A DNA stretch of 64,000 nt from Muscardinus avellanarius (taxonomy: Eukaryota > Chordata > Mammalia > Rodentia > Gliridae): NCBI GenBank assembly GCA_963383645.1, contig OY726565.1, positions 39,577,444 through 39,641,443 of the forward strand, in the 5' to 3' direction. The notes under the pieces were generated by a model that saw nothing but the letters and a program-made list of their open reading frames with translations, did not search any database and was not told the origin of the DNA. Below, one piece after another: positions 55,823 to 64,000 of the stretch. The position numbers and the translations under genes are program-made. Numbering within the stretch: position 1 is the first letter of the stretch; every line of letters begins with the position of its first letter.

Positions 55823-56318
55823 ATACGGAATAAACTTAGGTGTCCATCAACAGATGACTGGAAAATGAGAATGTGGTACATACTCACAATGGAATTTTAC
55901 TCAGCCACAAAGAACAAAATTATGTCATTTGCAGGAAAATGGATGGAACTAAAGAATTATGCTAAGGGAGAACAGCCAGTCATATAAAGTCAAGGATCAT
56001 GTGTTTTCTCTTATATGTGGAATCTAGAAAGAAAATAGGAAACAAAAGCGACTTGAGATAAGTTAGGAGAGAGACCTGTACAATGTTGGAAGGGGTAGGG
56101 GAGGGAGGTAGGAAGGTGGAAAAGGAGAACAGATGAAGGAAACAGTTCAAATAATGTGAGTCCTCATATGAAGGTGTCACTACTGATCTCACTGTGAGCT
56201 GCAGAGGGCGGACAGTGGAGTGAGTCTGAAGGAAAGCACACTGAGCAGATGTGTGTCGATATCACTTTGAACCTCCCTACAATGTGTAATTACAATGCAC
56301 CAGTAAAGGTGTTAAAAA
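55823..56318 (+). mobile_element. 5'-truncated L1 3' end
   Basis: TAGGTGTCCATCAACAGATG, TCATTTGCAGGAAAATGGAT, then 3' UTR to ACAATGCACCAGTAAAGGTG. Confidence 0.82.
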
Positions 56319-56680
56319 TATAAACTTTCATTACTGATAATCAGCAAGATATCATACAGCCAGCTTTACCTAATGATGCTCAGGGCTCTGACCTGAGGTC
56401 CAATGAGATACTTTTGAAGAGTTGCTAAATGAAAAAGAGTCTTCTCTCACTTTTCCCTGTGTGTCTTCTAAAATCATCCTTTATGTAAAGTCAACATTTT
56501 AGCCTGAGGTTCTATTGTATATCTGGGCCTCCTTATTTAACTGGTCATTTATTAGTGCCACAAAAAAAGTGTTGGGCCCAATATTGTTGGTAGTGGTGTG
56601 AAGTAATCTGAATATATCTATTTCTGTCTCAATCAGGGATAAAATTGTTGTGAAGCCATCTGGTTCTACCCCCCCCATTG
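56319..56680. other. Gene-free stretch
   Basis: No recognised feature. Confidence 0.45.
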
Positions 56681-56708
56681 CGCATGTGTGTGTGCGCGTG
56701 CGTGCGCG

Positions 56709-56753
<45 letters not shown>
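56680..56753 (+). repeat. Alternating GT/GC/CA microsatellite, potential Z-DNA
   Basis: 74 bp of unbroken purine-pyrimidine alternation: GT units, then GCGC units, then CA units, so the two arms are also complementary. Confidence 0.95.
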
Positions 56754-56755
<2 letters not shown>

Positions 56756-57720
56756 CTCTGTGATTTTAGTGTCTCTGGAATTTTGTGGTGTTTCTTCAGC
56801 ATTCTCTTCGTTGAGGGAAAAACGCATGACTAGTCATGAAGCACTTCTGCTCCGGAAATCTCAGTGATTCTGTCAGGCCAGCTTGCTCCCTCTCTTTTTC
56901 CATCTGTCTTCTCAAATTCTTCACACCTTTAACATTTCTTGGAAGAGTTTTAGTATTCACAGAGTCTGTAGACCTAATTGCTTTGTGCCCACACACCCGG
57001 CCTAGACTCTTAGCACAGAGGCGGCTCCAGCTCATAAAAAGCCTCCCACAGCTGGTGGTTCCTTATCTTCTGTCATCAAGAAAATTTCTCTGACCCATCC
57101 CTTTCTATTCCCTAGCCCTTAGTCTGTTACTCCCTAATCACCAATCAAACGATTATTTAATATTTCCCATAAACACACAAGGCTCAATAGGATACACTGG
57201 GCCAAAAACGCCCTGGGGTCTTTGTCCTGAAGACTCACATTCTAATGTCACTCTGGTTGTTATCAACACATTAGGACCATGACCTCATGTTGGCTCCATC
57301 GAAGAGCACAGTCCCAGAGAGCAGCATTGCTTCCAGATTTTTAGAAAGGGTCATATCAGTCATTTAGCTCATGCAAGTCAGGATTCGGGTTTTCCCTGAG
57401 CCTTCTGCACTAAACAGACCTGCCCCAGACACACACCACAGCTCTCCTGCCAGCCAGGGACAGCCTCTGGGCTGTGTGAGTCATCCCTCCCAGTTAAGGA
57501 GGCTTAGATTCAGTTTTAATAAGAGGCCATGTACATTGTTACAGCTAGTTCACTTAACCTTCAGTCTGGGAGTCCATAGCCCCAGAGTTGTCTAGGTCCT
57601 GCCAGAAAGACTCCCTACCTAAGCACATGGTGGGCAGCTGGATGCATAGCTAGGCATCAAGTAGTACTGGATTCAAAAGGCACATTTATAATTGGTTCTT
57701 CATGGACTTGAAGGAAAGGG
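56754..57720. other. Gene-free stretch
   Basis: Unique sequence. Opposed short frames at 56796-57093 lie on the same bases and have no domain. Confidence 0.5.
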
Positions 57721-57724
57721 TAAG

Positions 57725-57905
57725 AGGGCATAGGCTCTAGTCAATGAAGCTAACATTTGAATTGCAGCTTACTACGGGCACGATGCTTATTTCCTCTTAA
57801 GTTTTAGTTTTCATTTCTGTGAGTCAGGGTATTAATATACCCTATATGGCTCATAATAGAATAAAATATACAAATACACTTTGCAGAGTACCAGGTACAT
57901 AGAGA
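57725..57905 (+). repeat. MIR-type SINE relic
   Basis: 'CTAACATTTGAATTGCAGCT', 'CATTTCTGTGAGTCAGGGTA', 'TTGCAGAGTACCAGGTACAT' in MIR order. Confidence 0.55.
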
Positions 57906-57939
57906 GAACCCCCTCTAATATACATCCCCCCTGGGGTTG

Positions 57940-58136
57940 CTGGTACTGGGTTTTGAACCCAGGGACATTCCACCTCTGAGCTACACTCTCAGCTCTATTT
58001 TGTTTTTTTATTTTAAAACAGGATCTCACTATATGCTGAGGGCCACACTAAATTTCTGAGGTTGACCTCAGACCTGCAATACTCCTGCCTCAGCCTCCCA
58101 AGTACTGGGACTAGAAGTGTGTGCCACCACCCTTGG
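57940..58136 (-). mobile_element. B1-ID composite SINE
   Basis: GGTACTGGGTTTTGAACCCA ... GTGTGTGCCACCACCCTTGG on +. Confidence 0.9.
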
Positions 58137-58735
58137 ATGTGTTTCTCCTTTTGAAGTGAGTGAGAGTACAACTACAACAGGAGAGCATCTGCTAGGCTGC
58201 TCAGGAAAGCTCTGCACAGATGAGAGTTTGCACCTCACTTGTCTTGGTAGCACGGCCCTGGGAATGATGTAGCTTCAGAAAATGTCCTGATGGTCTCCTG
58301 TTTTGCCCTGTCTTGGCTATAGATAGTTCAGTACAGCAGTAACACTTTAGTTTCATGTGCGCTCATGAAATATGGAATATTCAGGAATCAGAAAATTCTT
58401 AGATCCATGTGGGACCCATACTGAGGCACCAAAGATATTTTTTAAGTACAACATAAAAAGCTAAAAGCCACCAATACAATAAAACCTCATGTTAGTCTTC
58501 TTGTTGATGTGAGAAGAATCTTACAGGTGATGTCCTGTAGGAGAGCAGGAGACCACTGCAGAGCTGGAAACTTAGGTTCTCTGGGCCACATCTTCCTTCT
58601 CAGTTTCTTTCCATATACCTTTATGCATTGGAGGCTGAGTCTCTGGGTACCAGGAAAGAATGCATGCATTTGGGGGTGGGAGGCTGGAGGTATATTTCAC
58701 TTAAGAAAAAGTAATGATTAAGAGTGGATTAATGA
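58137..58735. other. Gene-free stretch
   Basis: No recognised feature. Confidence 0.45.
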
Positions 58736-58907
58736 CCTGGGTATGGTGGTTCACACCTATAATTCTAGTACTTGAGAGCTGGAGACAGAAGAATTGCAGG
58801 TTTCAGGTCAATGTGCCTAATTAGTGAGACCCTGTTTCAAAATAAGAAATAAAATAGTGTTGGGGATGTAGCTCAGAGGTAGAATGCCCCTGGGTTTAAT
58901 ACCACAC
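58736..58907 (+). mobile_element. B1-ID composite SINE
   Basis: CCTGGGTATGGTGGTTCACA start, GATGTAGCTCAGAGGTAGAA ID part. Approximate duplication AGAGTGGATTAATGA on both sides. Confidence 0.9.
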
Positions 58908-59244
58908 ACACAAAAGAGTAGGTTAATTATTTGATTAGTAACCTATTCAATATTTCAACATTCCTTGTTTTTACATTACTATGCTTTGTTTGTTATGTTG
59001 GAATTCTATCCCTAAAGAATTTGATCAGCATTGCATATATTATTCTACTCCATGAAATGAAGGAAGGAGAAAAGAGTTAAAAAAAAAAAAAAGGTGTGGG
59101 ATTTCTAGCTAATCAAATGTTTGAGTTACAGTAGTTTTGGAAATTGTGTAGTAGTGGTAATTGTTGTTGTTACTGCTTCTTTATAAGAAAAACAAGAAGT
59201 AAACAAATAATCTTTATGAGAAAAATAAGCATTGGGACTATATC

Positions 59245-59821
59245 TTCTCTTGCTACAGCAGATCTTGAGAAAGCTCGATCACGGGATCTGCAATGGCGTA
59301 GATCCCCCATGAAGTATGTCTAGCATTCTTTTCTTCACAAAATTATTTTAGAATTATTTGGATTAATATGTATAATTGGAATTTTTTGTATAAACATTAT
59401 AACTAAAACTGATGGGCAGCGGCTTGTGAGAGACTCAGGCAGCAAAGATTTTTTCCCAAGGATAAAGTTATTGGGCTAAACATTAAGTTCAAACTGACCT
59501 TAGTTTAAGCCACTGTATAAGATTAGGTCTGAGTCAGTCTTGTGAAGTGAGACAAAGCATACTATGATTATTTAAATGTCTGACACACTTGCCCTAAACT
59601 CTCTATAAAAAAATTTTTCCCATCCTTGGAAATCCTGCTTGTATGGCTATGCCCTTGCTTTTCTGCCAAAAAATAAAGTATAAAAGTTGTAACAAACCCT
59701 GAATAAAATGGAGAAGGTTGAATCTTATTTTGTGTGGCAATTCTTCTCTCATTTCGACCTCGGTTTCCCCTCACCAACACACGAACCTCGACTCTGCTAG
59801 GGCTGGACCCCGGCATTCTCT
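59245..59821 (+). mobile_element. Solo LTR with 6-bp duplication TTCTCT
   Basis: LTR 59251-59815 (565 bp) starts TGCTACAG and ends GACCCCGGCA. TTCTCT lies directly on each side (59245-59250 and 59816-59821). TATAAAA at 59679-59685 and AATAAA at 59702-59707 give U3-R-U5 order on +. No internal retroviral sequence is present, so the provirus was lost by LTR-LTR recombination. Shares end motifs with the LTR at 24832-26260. Confidence 0.8.
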
Positions 59822-59907
59822 CACTTTGATATTCAAGTATTTTTTTAAGCAGGTTATTTAAGAAGTTGGTATCAGCTATGTGGGTTTTTGTTTATTTGTT
59901 TGTTTGC

Positions 59908-60107
59908 TGTACTGGGGATGGAAACCAGGGGCATTCTACCTCTGAGATACAGCCTCACCCCTATTTTTTAGTCTTTTTATTTTTGAAACAGGGTCTCACT
60001 GAGTTGCAAAGGACCTTGCTAATAGCTGAGGCTATCCTTGAACCACAATCCTCTGGTCTCCACATCATGAATGCTGGGATTATAAGCGTGTGCCACTATG
60101 CCTGGCA
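59908..60107 (-). mobile_element. B1-ID composite SINE
   Basis: GTACTGGGGATGGAAACCAG ... GTGTGCCACTATGCCTGGC on +. Duplication CAGCTATGTG at 59873 and 60106. Confidence 0.92.
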
Positions 60108-60319
60108 GCTATGTGATTTTTAATTGTATTTTATTTTTTAAAGTGAATGGTTATAAATTCCCCTTTTAAAATCGTGTTGCCTCTGTAATCTTAGCACAGA
60201 AAAAAGAAAAATAATATCTGCTGTCTGACATTGTGTCATTATTATGAATATTCATTCATTAGCAATCAAACTCTATCTGTATTTGAAGTTTAAATATTCT
60301 CTTGTCAATTTAAACAGAA

Positions 60320-60424
60320 AAATCAGTCTGGAGAAGGGCTAAATAAGTGATATGTGCATGTATGCTTCTACCATCTTGTATCCCATTGAGATGTATGACT
60401 ACAATGCACCAATAAAAAAATTTT
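60320..60424 (+). mobile_element. L1 3' terminal fragment
   Basis: GAGAAGGGCTAAATAAGTGA ... CTACAATGCACCAATAAAAA and A/T tail. Confidence 0.8.
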
Positions 60425-60429
60425 TATAT

Positions 60430-62003
60430 ATAAAAATAAGAGACCCAGAATAGTCAAAGCAATTCTCAACAATAAGAATCATGCCAAAGGCATCACAATT
60501 CCTAACTTCAAATTATACTATAATGTTACAGTAACAAAAACAGCAGGGTATTAGCACTAAAACAAATACACAGATGATGGAACAGAATAGAAGGAACAGA
60601 AAAAAATCACACACTTATAGCCAATTGATTTTCAATTAAGGTGCCCAAAACATAAGTTGGAGAAAAGACAACCTTTTCAACAAATGGTGTTGGGAAAACT
60701 GGTTGTCCATTTGTAGAAAAATGGAATTAAATCCCAACCTCTCACTCTGCAGAAGAGTCAAGTCAAGATAGATCAAGGAACTGAAAATTCAGTCAGAGAC
60801 TTTGAAATTATCAGAGGTCCAACACTCCAAGATGTAGGGACAGGCAGAAACTTCCTCAATAAATCCCCTAAGGAACAAGAAATTAAAATGAGGATTAATA
60901 AGTGAGATTGCATTAAAGAGATTTTGTGCAGCAAAGGAAACTCTCAAGAACCTTAATAGAAAGCTGACAGAATAAGGGAAGATCTTTGCCCGCTACTCTT
61001 CTGATAGAGGACTGATATCTAGAATATATAAGAAACTTAAGAAACTTGCCACTAAACAAACAAACAAACAAACCTAAATAACCCAATTAAGAAATGGGCA
61101 ATTGAACTAAATAAACATTTCACAAACGAAGAAAAACAATTGGCCAATAAATACATGAAAAAATGTTTGACATCATTAGCAATCAGGGAAATACAAATCA
61201 AAACTACACTGAGATTCCATCTAACTCTAATTAGAATGGCAATCATCAGGAAGTCAAACAACAGTAAATGTCGATGAGGATGTGGGGAAATAAGAACTCT
61301 TATATACTGTTGGTGGGATTGCAAATCAGTATGGCCACTATGGAGATCAGTGTGGAGAGTTCTCAGAAAACTGAGCATGGATCCACCATATGATCCAGCT
61401 ATACCACTCCCGGGTATATTTCCAAATGGACTAAAATCAGAAAACTATAGTGATACATGAATTTTATATGTTTATAGCAACACAATTCACAATAATCAAA
61501 TCATGGCATCAACCTAGGTGTCCATCAACAAAAGAAAAAATTACATAAATATACACTAAACATGCAACGGAATTCTATCCAACATATATCATTTTTAGGA
61601 ACATAGATGAACCTGGGCAATATTATGTTAGGTGAGATTAGCCAGTCACAGAAAGTGAAGGGTCATGTGTTTTCTCTCATACACAGAAGGTAGGGAATAA
61701 AGGAGATACTATGCTCTTTCGATACATTATCTAAAATGAGGCTTTAGATAATGGAAGAGAAACCCTAGTGGAGTGAGGGAGGTGGTCTAGGGAAGGATGG
61801 TGGGAGTGGGAAAAATTAATAACAGAAACACTTCCACTGATGTTATACTCTCATGTGAAATTACCAATGGTGTTATCATGTGTGGGGAAGGGGAGGAGGG
61901 GAAGGAGCCGTGGGAAGCCCACCAAGTGCTGTTTGCCTGGATGTCACCATCAGTATGAACTAAATTATGATGTGAGACTATGATGTGCCAATAAAAGTAT
62001 AAA
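60430..62003 (+). mobile_element. 5'-truncated L1: ORF2 C-terminus and 3' UTR
   Basis: ORF2-type order from AAGCAATTCTCAACAATAAG through CAAATGGTGTTGGGAAAACT to CCAATAAAAGTATAAAATGG. Frames are broken throughout. The (AAAC)n run is at 61055-61075. Confidence 0.85.
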
Positions 62004-62004
62004 A

Positions 62005-62625
62005 TGGTGAATATCATGCGAAGTGAGATTAGCCAGTTACAGATAGGTAAGGGTCAACTGATATTCTCCTTAACTCCAGTTAAAATGGCAATCATCAAGA
62101 ATGCAAACAATAATAAATGCTGGTGAGGATGTGGGGATTAGGAACTTTTATATACTGGTGGGATTATAAATTAGTATAACCATTATGGATTAGCTTGGAG
62201 ATTTCTCCAAAGAATATAAATGGAAACACAATATGATCCAGTTATACCATTCCTTGGGCTCTTTCCAAAGAATTAAAGTTAGAATATTATAGCGATACAT
62301 GCATGCCCATGGTTATAGCACTACAATTCACAATAGTCAAATTATGGAACTAACTAAGGGGTCTATTAATAGATAAATGCATAGAGCAAATATGATTTAT
62401 AAATACAGTGGAGTTTTATTTAGCCATAAAGAACAAAATTATGTAATTTGCAGGAAAATAGATGGAACTTGAGAATATTATGCTAGGGTTAGGGTTAGAG
62501 ATTAGCCAGATTCAGAAAGTCAAGGATCATGTTTTCTTTCATATGTGGGAGCTAAATAGAAAATAGGAAAGAAAAAGAGTTCAGATAAAAGAGGAGACAG
62601 ATCAGTAGTACAGTAGAAGGGGCTG
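62005..62625 (+). mobile_element. Rearranged L1 3' segment with telomere-like insert
   Basis: Opens with a late ORF2 word (GTGAGATTAGCCAGTTACAG), then goes back to an earlier ORF2 part (AACTCCAGTTAAAATGGCAA) and runs again to the late part and the 3' UTR. TAGGGTTAGGGTTAG at 62484-62498 interrupts the usual ATGCTAAGTGAGATTAGCC. Confidence 0.75.
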
Positions 62626-62760
62626 GGGCTGGGGAAGATGGCCGCTGGCTCTCCTGGAGAGTGCAGGGCTGTGGCTGGGAATATGGCCTCTGGCTCTCAG
62701 CAGAGCTTGGGCCGGGAAGATGGCTGCCAGCTCTCCAGAAGAGAACGGGTCTGGCTGGTT
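62626..62760 (+). repeat. Three GAAGATGGC-type repeats before the VNTR
   Basis: GGGAAGATGGCCGCTGGCTC (about 62633), GGGAATATGGCCTCTGGCTC (62677) and GGGAAGATGGCTGCCAGCTC (62714), steps of 44 and 37 bp. The wording resembles an L1 5' end. Confidence 0.75.
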
Positions 62761-62777
62761 GACTCAGTTCATCCTGT

Positions 62778-63670
62778 CGAACCGGTTTTTCCGATTTAAC
62801 TGGCTAGACTGGTTTTTCTGGTTTGACCAGCGGAACGAGTTTGTCACAGTTTTTCGGGTTGAACCAGTTTTTCTGGTGGAACCAGGCTTTCCGGTTGAAC
62901 CGGCTGGACCAGTTTATCCGGTCGAACTGGCTTGACCAGTTTTCCCCGTTTGACTGGTGGACCCAGTTTATCCGGTCAAACCGGTTTTTCTGGTTTAACA
63001 GGCTGAACCGGCTCATCCGGGTGAACTGGTATTTCTGGTTTTCCTGGTCGAACCAGTTTTTCCGGTTCAACCGGCTGGACCGGTATTTCCGGTTTTTCTG
63101 GTTGAACCTGTTTTTCCAGTTGAACCTGTTTTTCCAGTTGAACCTGTTTTTCCAGTTGAATCTGTTTTTCCAGTTTAAACAGTTTTTCCGGTTTAACTGG
63201 CTGGACCAATTTATAACCGGCTTTTCTGATTGAATCGGTATTTCCGGTTTAACCGGTTGGACCAGTTTATCCGGTCCAAACCGGTCTTTCTGGTTGAAAT
63301 GGTATTTCCGGTCTACCTGACTGGACTGGTTTAGCCCGTCAAACTGGTTTTCTGGTTTAGCTGGTGGAACCGGTTTTTCTGGTAGAACCAGTATCTCCGT
63401 TTTTTGTTGTTGAACCGGTTTTTCCAGTTCAACCGGTTTTTTTTCTTAACCCGGCTGGACCAGTTTATCTGGTCGAGCCGGGCTTTCTGGTATAGCTGGC
63501 GGAACCGGTTTTTCAGGTTTACCGGGTATTTCCGGCTTAACCGGCTGAACCGGTTTTTCTGGTAGAACCGGTATTTCCGGTTTTTCTGGTTGAACCGGTT
63601 TTCTGGTTGGACCAGTTTTTCCGGGTTAGCCGGCTGGGCCAGTTTGTCTGGTTTAACTGGCTGAACCGGA
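62778..63670 (+). repeat. AACCGGTT-rich VNTR, 18-bp and related units
   Basis: About 890 bp of variants of AACCGGTTTTTCCGGTT. Four near-perfect 18-bp units GTTGAACCTGTTTTTCCA lie at 63101-63172. Longer units carry GGCTGGACCAGTTTATCCGG. Many unit joints are palindromic. Units in multiples of 3 or 9 keep frames open on both strands (for example 62823-63233 + and 63720-63331 -), with periodic peptides. I read these as repeat artefacts. Confidence 0.92.
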
Positions 63671-64000
63671 TAGAGTAGTAATATCTTGAATATACAAAGA
63701 ACACTAAGAAAACAAAGCATCCAATAACAAAATGTACATGAGAACTAAATAGACACTTCACGAAAGAAGAAATTTAATGGCCAAAATATGTATGAAAAAA
63801 TGCTCAACATCACTGGCAATCAGAGAGATGTAAATCAAAACTACCCTGAGATTTCACCTAACTCCAACTAGAATGACAATCATTCAAAACACAAACAACA
63901 ACAAATGCTGGCAAGGATGTGGAGAAGTGGGAACTCTAAGACATTGTTGGTGGGATTGCAAATTAGTGCAAGCACTTTGGAAAACAGTATGAAGAATCCT
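63671..64000 (+). mobile_element. L1 ORF2 C-terminal region, running off the right edge
   Basis: AATATCTTGAATATACAAAG, AATCAGAGAGATGTAAATCA and ATTGTTGGTGGGATTGCAAA are in L1 ORF2 order. Begins right at the end of the VNTR. Confidence 0.85.

Noticed and set aside
62823..63233. 136-codon + frame and overlapping minus frames rich in F, N, L, R or E, K, P, V
   Set aside because: Peptide periodicity mirrors the 18-bp DNA unit on both strands at once, which is expected from a stop-free satellite and not from a gene.
62778..63670. CRISPR-like array
   Set aside because: Units are contiguous variants without unique spacers, and the genome is mammalian.

Overview
The window is mammalian nuclear DNA, most probably from a squirrel-family rodent (Sciuridae). 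The main evidence is about forty copies of a composite SINE. Its left half is 7SL/B1-like (GCCGGGCGTGGTGGCGCACG type start), its right half is ID/tRNA-like (GTAGCTCAGAGGTAGAATGCCCCTGGGTTC type), and this B1-ID layout is what I know as the squirrel MEN element. Young and old L1 elements, MIR-type relics and many CA/GA microsatellites support the same reading. I found no host protein-coding exon, tRNA, rRNA or other host gene that I can defend. This looks like an intergenic or intronic landscape built by retroelements.

Left edge, 1-4155: the 3' half of a betaretrovirus-like (class II) endogenous retrovirus on the + strand. It has a dUTPase C-terminus plus protease plus G-patch frame, a pro-pol -1 frameshift signal (slippery heptamer plus a candidate pseudoknot), a full-length pol frame with every catalytic residue I checked present, an env with most of its coding region deleted, a polypurine tract and a 376-bp 3' LTR. 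The provirus appears to sit in the 5' UTR of an L1 on the - strand, whose extreme 5' end is visible at 4156-4273. From about 4.3 to 8.8 kb there are probable remains of a much older ERVL-type element.

8.8-29 kb: SINEs, an old hAT-type relic, microsatellites and MIRs. At 14,253-16,201 lies a 1.9-kb composite retrotransposon with a perfect 15-bp target-site duplication. It holds three 69-bp GC-rich repeats, an A-rich stretch, three degenerate repeats of about 175 bp, a strict 50-bp VNTR of about 14 units (a 100-bp dimer at higher order), a short unique segment, and an L1 3' end with poly(A). Its architecture recalls primate SVA/LAVA elements, and it is the most interesting object in the window. 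An old, nearly full-length but internally deleted L1 (- strand, 18.6-24.5 kb) follows. After it comes a very short L1 5'-to-3' fusion element that was hit by a 1,429-bp LTR element (24,832-26,260, TSD AAGAAG).

29-60 kb: an L1 3' fragment whose target site was reused by a SINE (29.1-30.9 kb), a repeat-poor block (30.9-33.8 kb), more SINE and L1 fragments, and a structurally odd young L1 (44.0-46.8 kb). That L1 has matching TSDs and tandem 5' UTR monomers, but a foreign, oppositely oriented interior. A solo LTR of 565 bp (59,251-59,815, TSD TTCTCT) shares terminal motifs with the LTR at 24.8 kb.

60-64 kb: a pile-up of L1 3' segments, with a short telomere-like insert and a second VNTR built on AACCGGTT-rich 18-bp-type units (62,778-63,670). 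This VNTR is preceded by GAAGATGGC-type repeats and followed by L1 ORF2 sequence that runs off the right edge.

All calls come from reading the sequence only. Repeat family names rest on recalled consensus features and were not checked by a search.
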